Below the pieces are notes generated by a model. The model made no database searches. It worked only from the letters and a program-made list of their open reading frames with translations, and was not told the DNA's origin. A stretch of DNA of 5,609 bases, taken from the NCBI GenBank assembly GCA_002427055.1, contig DIPA01000081.1, positions 19,202-24,810 on the forward strand. The letters run 5' to 3'. Both the position numbers and the translations under genes were made by a program. The stretch comes from Firmicutes bacterium UBA5500 (GTDB lineage: Bacteria > Bacillota > UBA994 > UBA5500). Positions 1 through 5,609 of the stretch are shown here, piece by piece (the first letter of the stretch is position 1; every line of letters begins with the position of its first letter).

Positions 1-420
1 CTTGATGCCGACAAGGAAGGTTTCTTGCGCTCTACTACTTCGCTCATTCAAACGGTAGGACGGGCAGCGCGCAACGTGCGGGGACAGGTAATTATGTACG
101 GTGATCAGGTTACCCGTTCAATGGAGACCGCTATTAGCGAGACTAACCGCCGTCGGGAGATTCAAATGGCCTATAATGAAGAGCACAATATTACTCCTCG
201 TAGCGTGCAAAAAGCAGTGCGCGATGTGATCGAGGCTACAAGGGCTGCCGAGACAGGGGAAGAGTATCGTTTGACCACTGAATCTGTCAAATCTCTCAGC
301 CCGCGCGAACGCAAAGACTTAGTTGCCCGACTAGAGAAAGAGATGAAAGATGCAGCTCGTCGGCTTGATTTCGAGCATGCGGCTGACTTGCGGGATTTGA
401 TTATTGAACTGAGGGGATAA
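1..420 (+). CDS. uvrB: UvrABC system protein B (excinuclease subunit B), C-terminal part
   Basis: This is the last 139 residues of UvrB, the DNA helicase-like subunit of nucleotide excision repair that receives damaged DNA from UvrA, verifies the lesion and recruits UvrC. Frame 1 is open from the window edge, so the gene starts upstream; UvrB is usually about 660-670 aa, so roughly the last fifth is here. Visible motifs are the conserved [10 protein letters not shown] stretch (residues 1-10 of the fragment), helicase motif VI (QTVGRAARN, with the nucleotide-sensing arginines), and the family-typical [18 protein letters not shown] segment. The C-terminus carries a UVR motif (FEHAADLRD core), the coiled-coil hairpin that pairs with the equivalent motif in UvrC. 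The protein ends soon after it, as is normal. uvrA follows after 79 nt with no visible terminator, so co-transcription is likely. A TTG codon at 25 is internal and is not a start. Confidence 0.97.
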   Translation, partial: LDADKEGFLRSTTSLIQTVGRAARNVRGQVIMYGDQVTRSMETAISETNRRREIQMAYNEEHNITPRSVQKAVRDVIEATRAAETGEEYRLTTESVKSLSPRERKDLVARLEKEMKDAARRLDFEHAADLRDLIIELRG

Positions 421-451
421 CCTTCATTTATGCCTCTTGCTCAGAACGGTC

Positions 452-457
452 TATAAT
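452..457 (+). promoter_or_regulatory. Possible -10 element of an internal promoter for uvrA
   Basis: A perfect TATAAT lies in the uvrB-uvrA gap, 42 nt before the chosen uvrA GTG start. This is nearly the distance seen for the uvrC promoter (38 nt). No good -35 hexamer sits 16-18 bp upstream and there is no TG extension, so the case rests on the -10 match and its position. Read-through from uvrB could also supply uvrA. Confidence 0.35.
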
Positions 458-486
458 GGTAAAATGCGAATGTATGTACGATGGGC

Positions 487-492
487 AGGAGG
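487..492 (+). promoter_or_regulatory. uvrA ribosome binding site
   Basis: AGGAGG ends 7 nt before GTG 500. This fixes the uvrA start: neither the upstream in-frame TTG at 437 nor the ATG at 464 has a comparable Shine-Dalgarno sequence. Confidence 0.85.
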
Positions 493-499
493 GAAGAGT

Positions 500-3313
500 G
501 TGGCCCAGGATAAGATCATAGTGCGTGGAGCACGCGCGCATAACTTGCAGAACATTGATATAGATATTCCCCGCGATAAACTAGTGGTCATTACTGGCCT
601 TTCCGGTTCAGGTAAGTCATCATTGGCTTTTGATACGATTTATGCGGAGGGACAAAGACGCTACGTAGAGTCATTATCGGCTTACGCGCGCCAATTCTTA
701 GGGCAGATGGACAAGCCCGATGTAGATTATATTGAAGGCTTGTCACCTGCTATTTCTATTGATCAAAAAACGACCAGCCGTAATCCCCGCTCAACTGTGG
801 GAACAGTGACCGAGATTTACGACTACCTGCGCCTGCTGTTTGCGCGCGTGGGCAGCCCTTATTGCCCTAACTGTGGCACTCCGATTAGCTTACAGACGAT
901 TGAGCAAATTGTGGATCAGGTGCTAACCTTGCCAGAAGGTACCCGTATACTGGTATTGGCACCGGTTATACGTGGCCAAAAAGGCGAGCATGTAAAGTTG
1001 CTGGAAGAATTGCAGCATGAGGGCTATGTTCGAGTGCGCGTCGATGGCCAGATGTACGAATTAGGCGAACCGATTAAGCTCGCTAAGAACCGTAAGCATA
1101 GCATAGAGGTAGTTGTTGACCGGCTAATTGTACGCCCCGATATCGGTAATCGCTTGGCCGACTCCATCGGTACAGCTACTAAATTAAGCGAAGGGTTGGT
1201 AGTTATTAGCCAGCTAGAAGGTGCTGAGACAATATACAATCTGAATTTCGCCTGTACTGAATGTGGCTTCAGCTATTCGGAAATCAGCCCGCGGATGTTC
1301 TCGTTTAACAACCCCTACGGTGCTTGCCCTGAGTGCGATGGCCTGGGGGCGAACCGAGAGTTTGATCGGGATCTAATTATCCCCGATACCAGCCGTTCAT
1401 TGGCTGAGGGGGCGATTGCGCCCTGGGCTGAAACGAGCAGCAATTATTATTGGGCTCTATTTAAGGCCACTTGTGATAACTATAAAATCGATTTCAATGC
1501 CCCAATTGCCGAGCTAAGTGAGGCCCAGATGGCAATTCTTCTCCAAGGGGGGCCCGATCGGCTAACGGTTACTTACCAGGACACAAATGGACAACGACGA
1601 CAATATAAAGTAGTGTTTCGCGGGGTAATCCCCATGCTTAATCGCATGTATAGAGAGACCTCTTCAGCGGGTATCCGTGAGAATTTGGAGCAATATATGA
1701 CGGAAACGCCTTGTGCAGCCTGTCAAGGACAACGGCTAAAGCCTGAGAGTCTTGCGGTCAAAATAGGCGGTTTGAGTATCGCTCAAGTCACGCATCTCTC
1801 TATCGCTGAAGCCTTGAAGTTCTTTAACAGCTTAGACCTGACTGATCGGCAGCAGTTGATCGCACGTCAAATATTGAAGGAAATTCGTGAACGTCTAGGT
1901 TTTCTAGTTAATGTTGGTCTGGATTATCTGACCCTAGACCGCCAGGCAGGGAGCCTATCGGGAGGAGAAGCTCAGCGAATTCGTTTGGCTACCCAGATTG
2001 GTTCCAGCCTAACGGGTGTGCTCTATATTCTCGACGAGCCTAGCATCGGCTTGCACCAGCGCGATAACTCGCGGCTGATAGCAACCCTAAAACGTTTGCG
2101 CGATCTCGGTAATACAGTAATCGTAGTTGAGCACGATCAGGAAACCATGGAAGAAGCTGACTATATCATAGATATGGGGCCCGGAGCTGGGCAACACGGT
2201 GGCAAAGTAGTTGCTACCGGCACTTTGGCTGAGATTAGCCGCATCCCGGAATCGATTACCGGTCAGTATTTCTCCGGTGTTAGGCAGATCGCCGTTCCCG
2301 GCACGCGTCGCCAACCGAATGGCAAGTATCTGCAGGTTAAAGGTGCTCGGGAGAACAACCTGAAGAACATTGATGTGCAGATCCCCCTCGGCGTATTTAC
2401 GTGTGTCACCGGGGTTTCCGGTTCAGGCAAGAGCACTTTGGTGAACGAGATTATCAACAAGCGTTTGGCGCTCGAACTCAATCGGGCTCGGCGTAGACCG
2501 GGCGAACATGATGCGATGCTTGGCCTAGAGCATCTGGAGAAAGTTATCAATATAGACCAAGCACCGATTGGGCGTACGCCACGTTCCAATCCGGCCACTT
2601 ATACCGGCACTTTTGACTCTATTCGCCAGTTATTTGCGCAGACACAAGAGGCCAAGATGCGCGGTTACAATGCCGGACGCTTCAGCTTCAATGTTAAGGG
2701 TGGCCGTTGTGAGGCTTGTCGGGGCGACGGTATCATCAAGATTGAGATGCACTTTTTGCCCGATGTTTATGTGCCCTGTGAGGTCTGTCATGGCAAGCGC
2801 TACAACCGAGAAACGTTGGAGGTTCGCTATAAGGGTAAGACAATTGCCGACGTCTTGGATATGTCTATCGAGGAAGCTCTTGAATTCTTCCAGAGCATTC
2901 CCCGCATTGCTCGCAAGTTACAGACTTTGGTTGATGTCGGCCTTGGCTATATGAAGATGGGCCAGTCAGCAACTACACTTTCCGGCGGAGAAGCGCAAAG
3001 GGTGAAGTTAGCGACTGAACTGAGTCGTCGCAGTAACGGGCGTACCTTTTATATTCTGGACGAGCCGACAACCGGTTTGCACATGGCTGATATTGAGCGT
3101 CTGCTAGACGTGCTGCAACGGTTGGTTGATGCGGGTGATACGGTTGTAGTAATCGAGCACAATTTAGACGTAATCAAGACAGCCGACTATATTATTGACT
3201 TAGGGCCCGAGGGTGGCGACCGCGGTGGAACTGTCATTGCCACTGGTACGCCGGAAGTAGTAGCTGCCAACCCCGACTCCTACACGGGGCATTACCTTAA
3301 ACAAGTTCTATAA
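500..3313 (+). CDS. uvrA: UvrABC system protein A (excinuclease ATPase subunit)
   Basis: UvrA is the ABC-type ATPase that, as a dimer, detects helix-distorting DNA damage and loads UvrB. The 937-aa protein matches the usual length (about 940 aa) and is intact. It has two nucleotide-binding domains. NBD I has Walker [10 protein letters not shown] (33-41, Lys39), signature LSGGEAQR (from 486) and Walker B ILDEPS (Asp512/Glu513). NBD II has Walker [10 protein letters not shown] (638-646, Lys644), signature LSGGEAQR (from 827) and Walker B ILDEPT (Asp854/Glu855). Zinc ligands are C252/C255/C276/C279 in the insertion domain and C737/C740/C760/C763 in the DNA-contacting C-terminal finger. Further CxxC pairs at 122/125 and 405/408 probably form a third site. 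The start is GTG 500: it follows AGGAGG by 7 nt and gives the family-typical N-terminus ([16 protein letters not shown]). The frame is open back to TTG 437, but those 21 extra residues do not resemble UvrA. A strong terminator follows the stop. Confidence 0.98.
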   Translation: MAQDKIIVRGARAHNLQNIDIDIPRDKLVVITGLSGSGKSSLAFDTIYAEGQRRYVESLSAYARQFLGQMDKPDVDYIEGLSPAISIDQKTTSRNPRSTVGTVTEIYDYLRLLFARVGSPYCPNCGTPISLQTIEQIVDQVLTLPEGTRILVLAPVIRGQKGEHVKLLEELQHEGYVRVRVDGQMYELGEPIKLAKNRKHSIEVVVDRLIVRPDIGNRLADSIGTATKLSEGLVVISQLEGAETIYNLNFACTECGFSYSEISPRMFSFNNPYGACPECDGLGANREFDRDLIIPDTSRSLAEGAIAPWAETSSNYYWALFKATCDNYKIDFNAPIAELSEAQMAILLQGGPDRLTVTYQDTNGQRRQYKVVFRGVIPMLNRMYRETSSAGIRENLEQYMTETPCAACQGQRLKPESLAVKIGGLSIAQVTHLSIAEALKFFNSLDLTDRQQLIARQILKEIRERLGFLVNVGLDYLTLDRQAGSLSGGEAQRIRLATQIGSSLTGVLYILDEPSIGLHQRDNSRLIATLKRLRDLGNTVIVVEHDQETMEEADYIIDMGPGAGQHGGKVVATGTLAEISRIPESITGQYFSGVRQIAVPGTRRQPNGKYLQVKGARENNLKNIDVQIPLGVFTCVTGVSGSGKSTLVNEIINKRLALELNRARRRPGEHDAMLGLEHLEKVINIDQAPIGRTPRSNPATYTGTFDSIRQLFAQTQEAKMRGYNAGRFSFNVKGGRCEACRGDGIIKIEMHFLPDVYVPCEVCHGKRYNRETLEVRYKGKTIADVLDMSIEEALEFFQSIPRIARKLQTLVDVGLGYMKMGQSATTLSGGEAQRVKLATELSRRSNGRTFYILDEPTTGLHMADIERLLDVLQRLVDAGDTVVVIEHNLDVIKTADYIIDLGPEGGDRGGTVIATGTPEVVAANPDSYTGHYLKQVL

Positions 3314-3328
3314 ATAATGCTAATCTCT

Positions 3329-3349
3329 CCCCGCTGCGGCGGGGTTTTT
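3329..3349 (+). terminator. Rho-independent terminator after uvrA
   Basis: A perfect 6-bp GC stem (CCCCGC 3329-3334, GCGGGG 3339-3344) closes a TGCG loop and is followed at once by TTTTT (3345-3349). In RNA the loop is C(UGCG)G, a member of the very stable UNCG tetraloop class. It begins 15 nt after the uvrA stop codon and separates uvrBA from uvrC at the transcript level. Confidence 0.88.
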
Positions 3350-3371
3350 GCTATTTAACCTCAGTATCGGT

Positions 3372-3398
3372 TGCTCTGCTATAATAAAGAGTAGAGCA
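3372..3398 (+). repeat. Imperfect inverted repeat over the uvrC promoter
   Basis: Arms TGCTCTGCT (3372-3380) and AGTAGAGCA (3390-3398) are complementary at 8 of 9 positions, with a 9-nt AT-rich spacer. The dyad centre (3385) is the last base of the -10 box. In DNA it could be a repressor operator. In read-through RNA from uvrA it could form a hairpin, the one mismatch becoming a G-U pair. No T-run follows, so it is not a terminator. The function is inferred from position only. Confidence 0.5.
3377..3385 (+). promoter_or_regulatory. uvrC promoter, extended -10
   Basis: TGCTATAAT is an exact extended -10 (TGnTATAAT). Extended -10 promoters need little from a -35 box, and the best upstream candidate is only TTAACC (3355-3360), 4 of 6 to consensus with a long 19-bp spacer. 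Transcription would start near 3391-3393, giving a short leader of about 32 nt that includes the Shine-Dalgarno sequence. It lies just after the uvrA terminator, where a promoter for uvrC is expected. Confidence 0.75.
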
Positions 3399-3407
3399 GT
3401 ATACCCA

Positions 3408-3418
3408 AAAGGAGGTGA
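3408..3418 (+). promoter_or_regulatory. uvrC ribosome binding site (consensus)
   Basis: AAAGGAGGTGA is an 11-nt perfect complement of the 16S rRNA 3' tail. Its AGGAGG core (3410-3415) ends 8 nt before GTG 3424. It overlaps the in-frame GTG at 3415, which rules that codon out as the start. Confidence 0.9.
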
Positions 3419-3423
3419 GGCTG

Positions 3424-5280
3424 GTGTCTGTGCTTGAGAACAAATTGGCAATGCTTCCGGAGAAGCCCGGAGTATACATCTATAAAGATCGTAAGGGGCA
3501 GATTCTGTATATCGGCAAGGCTGTCTCGTTACGGCAACGAGTGCGTTCCTATTTTCAGGACAGTGCCGATCATTCCAGCAAAGTAAAAGCGCTGGTGCAA
3601 AAAATACACGACCTAGAGATCATCATTACTAATAGCGAAGTTGATGCCCTGATCTTAGAAAGTAACTTGATCAAACAACACCAGCCTTGGTTTAACATCC
3701 GCATCAAGGATGATAAGCACTACCCTTACCTGAAGCTGACCATGCGTGAAACCTATCCCCGCTTAGTGATAGCTAGGCGTATTCAGAAAGACGGGGCTAA
3801 GTACTTTGGGCCATATCCCAATGGGTTAGCAATGCATGAGGCGGTCAAGCTGATTCGTCGTATTTTCCCTCTGCGCACCTGTAAGCAATCGCTTACCGGT
3901 GAGAAGGTAGGGCGTCCTTGCCTTAATCAACATATTAAACGTTGTTTGGGCCCTTGTACGGGAGAGGTTAATCGCGAACAGTATCTCGAAATAGTACACG
4001 CTGTGGATATGCTGCTTTCCGGACGCTATGATAGCTTGACCAAACAACTAACGGAACGCATGCAGGCTGCCGCCGAATCGCTGCAATTTGAGAAGGCCGC
4101 GGAACTACGTGATCAATTAACCGCCATAGGGCGCGTGCTGGAAAAGCAGAAGATGATCTCAGCCGGGCTTGAGGATCGTGATATCATTGCTATGGCCCGA
4201 GGGGTTGAAGAAACGTGCGTCGGCATACTGATTATGCGTGAGGGGCACGCCATTGGGCGCGAACACTATTTCCTAACAGGTACTGAGGACCTAACGCAAG
4301 GAGAAATATTAGCCGGCTATTTGAAACAGCATTACGCCAACAACCCTTTTGTGCCACCGGAGATTATCCTATCGGCGGACTTACCGGATAATGATGCCGA
4401 GCTAATCAGCGAGTGGCTTAGCCAACAGCGTGGTACCAAAGTGCACTTACTTGTCCCCCAGCGAGGAGACAAGAAGCAGTTGGTGGAGATGGTGGAGAAG
4501 AACGCAGTGGCTGCGCTAGAAGAACGGTTGACACGTAGTGTGCGCCAAGGTGAACTGCTGCAATCGGCATTGCAAGAACTGGCCACTTACTTGGCGTTAC
4601 CGAGCTCCCCACGTCGTATCGAGTGTTACGATATCTCGAATATTTCCGGCACAGAAGCCGTTGGTTCTATGGTTGTCATGCTCGACGGAGAGCCCGCACG
4701 CTCAGAGTATCGGCGGTTTCGCATTCGCGACCTTGCCGGTCCGAATGACTATGCGATGATGCAGCAAGTGCTGCGTCGCCGTTTTCACCGCGTGCAGCAA
4801 GATGATACCCGCTTTGCCGACTTACCCGACTTGATTGTCATTGATGGTGGGAAAGGACAGCTATCGGTAGCATTACAGGCGCTGCAGGAGCTTGGATTCG
4901 CTCAGATTCCAACTATCGGTCTAGCTGAAGCAGAAGAGCATATTTTCCAGCCCGGTCAGAGTGAACCGCTTGTTTTGCCGCGGCAATCACAGAGTCTGTA
5001 TCTAGTGCAGCGTATTCGTGATGAAGCACATCGGGTGGCACTACGCTACCATCGTCAGCTGCGGGCCAAGAAGCAAGTGGCTTCTTGGTTAGAGGGTAGC
5101 CCAGGTATTGGCCCTGCTCGTCGTACGGCGTTGCTTAAGGCCTTCGGTTCTCTTAAGAAAATACAGGCCGCTACGGAATCCGAGTTGGCACAGGTTCCCG
5201 GCATGTCTAAACAGGCGGCAGCTAATCTTTATCAGTATTTGCGCCAGCAAGCATTCAATTTGTCTAAGGGTACTAAGTAG
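3424..5280 (+). CDS. uvrC: UvrABC system protein C (excinuclease endonuclease subunit)
   Basis: UvrC is the nuclease of nucleotide excision repair; it binds the UvrB-DNA complex and cuts 3' and then 5' of the lesion. The 618-aa protein has the usual length (about 600-610 aa) and every expected module. An N-terminal GIY-YIG nuclease (about 12-95) has Tyr18, Tyr29, Lys32, Arg39 and a metal-binding Glu near 79. A four-Cys cluster (C153, C166, C174, C178) is at the position described as an iron-sulfur site in UvrC. A UVR motif (about 204-239, FEKAAELRD core) binds UvrB. An RNase H-like nuclease domain has Asp403 (CYDIS), Asp474 (IDGGKGQ) and His536 (RDEAHR). A helix-hairpin-helix pair (about 555-606, starting SPGIGPARR) binds DNA. 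GTG 3424 is chosen for its consensus ribosome binding site; GTG 3415 lies inside that site. It has its own extended -10 promoter, and no terminator is visible after it. Confidence 0.98.
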   Translation: MSVLENKLAMLPEKPGVYIYKDRKGQILYIGKAVSLRQRVRSYFQDSADHSSKVKALVQKIHDLEIIITNSEVDALILESNLIKQHQPWFNIRIKDDKHYPYLKLTMRETYPRLVIARRIQKDGAKYFGPYPNGLAMHEAVKLIRRIFPLRTCKQSLTGEKVGRPCLNQHIKRCLGPCTGEVNREQYLEIVHAVDMLLSGRYDSLTKQLTERMQAAAESLQFEKAAELRDQLTAIGRVLEKQKMISAGLEDRDIIAMARGVEETCVGILIMREGHAIGREHYFLTGTEDLTQGEILAGYLKQHYANNPFVPPEIILSADLPDNDAELISEWLSQQRGTKVHLLVPQRGDKKQLVEMVEKNAVAALEERLTRSVRQGELLQSALQELATYLALPSSPRRIECYDISNISGTEAVGSMVVMLDGEPARSEYRRFRIRDLAGPNDYAMMQQVLRRRFHRVQQDDTRFADLPDLIVIDGGKGQLSVALQALQELGFAQIPTIGLAEAEEHIFQPGQSEPLVLPRQSQSLYLVQRIRDEAHRVALRYHRQLRAKKQVASWLEGSPGIGPARRTALLKAFGSLKKIQAATESELAQVPGMSKQAAANLYQYLRQQAFNLSKGTK

Positions 5281-5306
5281 TTTTTATATATTTGTTATTT
5301 ACTGTG

Positions 5307-5317
5307 AGGAGGAGAGG
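5307..5317 (+). promoter_or_regulatory. Ribosome binding site of the gene starting at 5324
   Basis: AGGAGGAGAGG offers two overlapping Shine-Dalgarno registers: AGGAGG ends 11 nt, and AGAGG 6 nt, before ATG 5324. This supports that ATG as a real start. Confidence 0.7.
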
Positions 5318-5323
5318 TAGCTT

Positions 5324-5609
5324 ATGCGCCAGGCCAATGTCGTCTACCCATTGGAAGATCGACAAGATTTCAGTGTTATCTACCACGAGCTTTGGGACTG
5401 CTATCTGCCTTATTTAGGGCCGGCAGCCGTTTTGCTCTATTGCTTCCTAAAGCGTCAGCTGCAACAAGGAATATCTGGCCCTAGCGATGCGAGCTGGGCA
5501 GCTGACGTCTGTACGCCCCTCAGTTTGTCTGTGCCCGATAGCCATCAGGCTTGGGCTCGCCTGCAGGAGATGGGACTGGTAATAGCCAATTCTGACGGTA
5601 GCTATTCGC
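5324..5609 (+). CDS. Putative DnaB/DnaD-family replication initiation protein, N-terminal part
   Basis: The first 95 codons of a gene that continues past the window edge; no stop interrupts the frame. It starts at ATG 5324 behind a purine-rich ribosome binding site, 43 nt after uvrC. Residues 28-48 (LPYLGP followed by AAVLLYCFLKRQLQQ) resemble the N-terminal winged-helix domain of Bacillota DnaB/DnaD primosome proteins, where a PLIGP-like turn leads into a helix with an LY pair. The later segment ending LQEMGLV (80-86) looks like the end of a winged-helix recognition region, as in 'L..LGLI' patterns. Those proteins help load the replicative helicase at oriC and at stalled forks. There is no signal peptide or membrane segment in what is visible. 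The assignment is from remembered family patterns and only the N-terminus is available, so another winged-helix DNA-binding protein is possible. Being a real gene is more certain than its function. Co-transcription with uvrC is likely, as no terminator separates them. Confidence 0.55.
   Translation, partial: MRQANVVYPLEDRQDFSVIYHELWDCYLPYLGPAAVLLYCFLKRQLQQGISGPSDASWAADVCTPLSLSVPDSHQAWARLQEMGLVIANSDGSYS

Noticed and set aside
437..442. TTGCTC shared upstream of the uvrA and uvrC -10 boxes
   Set aside because: The same hexamer occurs at 437-442 and 3371-3376, but at different distances from TATAAT (9 versus 3 nt between them) and without the second dyad arm at uvrA; likely chance.
444..457. 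Possible LexA box (GAAC at 444-447) in the uvrA leader
   Set aside because: The half-site GAAC has no GTTC partner 4 nt downstream (the sequence there is TATA), so it does not form the Gram-positive SOS box.
2263..2598. 111-aa open frame on the minus strand inside uvrA
   Set aside because: It lies wholly antisense to the conserved second ATPase domain of UvrA, is low in recognisable motifs and has no evident ribosome binding site support; a coding shadow.
2568..2954. 128-aa open frame on the plus strand in another frame of uvrA
   Set aside because: It overlaps the conserved zinc-finger region of uvrA, and its translation is rich in Arg, Ser and Cys without any domain; an out-of-frame shadow.
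4332..4612. Overlapping minus-strand open frames inside uvrC
   Set aside because: Antisense to the linker before the RNase H-like domain of UvrC; Ser-, Trp- and Cys-rich shadow translations without family features.
5260..5306. Terminator or promoter between uvrC and the next gene
   Set aside because: The AT-rich stretch after the uvrC stop begins with TTTTT, but no hairpin precedes it (only the loopless TACTAAGTA). TTGTCT (5260-5265) with TATATA (5285-5290) gives a weak match with a 19-bp spacer, not enough to call a promoter.
5108..5320. 70-aa plus-strand open frame spanning the end of uvrC
   Set aside because: It runs out of frame through the conserved helix-hairpin-helix region of UvrC and ends at the ribosome binding site of the next gene; no motif and no convincing ribosome binding site.

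Overview
The window looks like the chromosome of a Bacillota-type (Gram-positive, probably clostridial-grade) bacterium of medium GC content. The reasons are strong Shine-Dalgarno sequences (the one before uvrC is an 11-nt perfect match to the 16S 3' end), GTG starts on two housekeeping genes, Firmicutes-like UvrA/UvrB/UvrC sequences, and a downstream gene whose N-terminus resembles the Bacillota-specific DnaB/DnaD primosome family. The species cannot be named from this sequence. All genes lie on the + strand and coding density is high.

Layout: 1-420 is the 3' end of uvrB (helicase motif VI and the C-terminal UVR motif). A 79-nt gap (421-499) with a perfect TATAAT precedes uvrA (500-3313, GTG start, 937 aa, complete and intact). 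A 110-nt gap follows, holding a strong intrinsic terminator (3329-3349), an extended -10 promoter (TGCTATAAT, 3377-3385) inside an imperfect dyad (3372-3398), and a consensus ribosome binding site. Next is uvrC (3424-5280, GTG start, 618 aa, complete and intact). After a 43-nt AT-rich gap comes the first 95 codons of a gene (5324 onward) tentatively assigned to the DnaB/DnaD replication-initiation family; it runs off the window.

The three uvr genes together encode the whole bacterial UvrABC excision nuclease. UvrA dimers find DNA distortions and load UvrB; UvrB verifies damage with its helicase domain; UvrC binds UvrB through the paired UVR motifs and cuts on both sides of the lesion. The terminator means uvrC is probably transcribed mainly from its own promoter rather than only by read-through from uvrBA. 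The last gene may be co-transcribed with uvrC, since no terminator is visible between them.

I found no mobile element, CRISPR array, tRNA or rRNA, and no sign of a new biological system. The protein-coding content is ordinary DNA repair. The parts most worth a second look are the dyad over the uvrC promoter and the partial replication-like gene next to uvrC.
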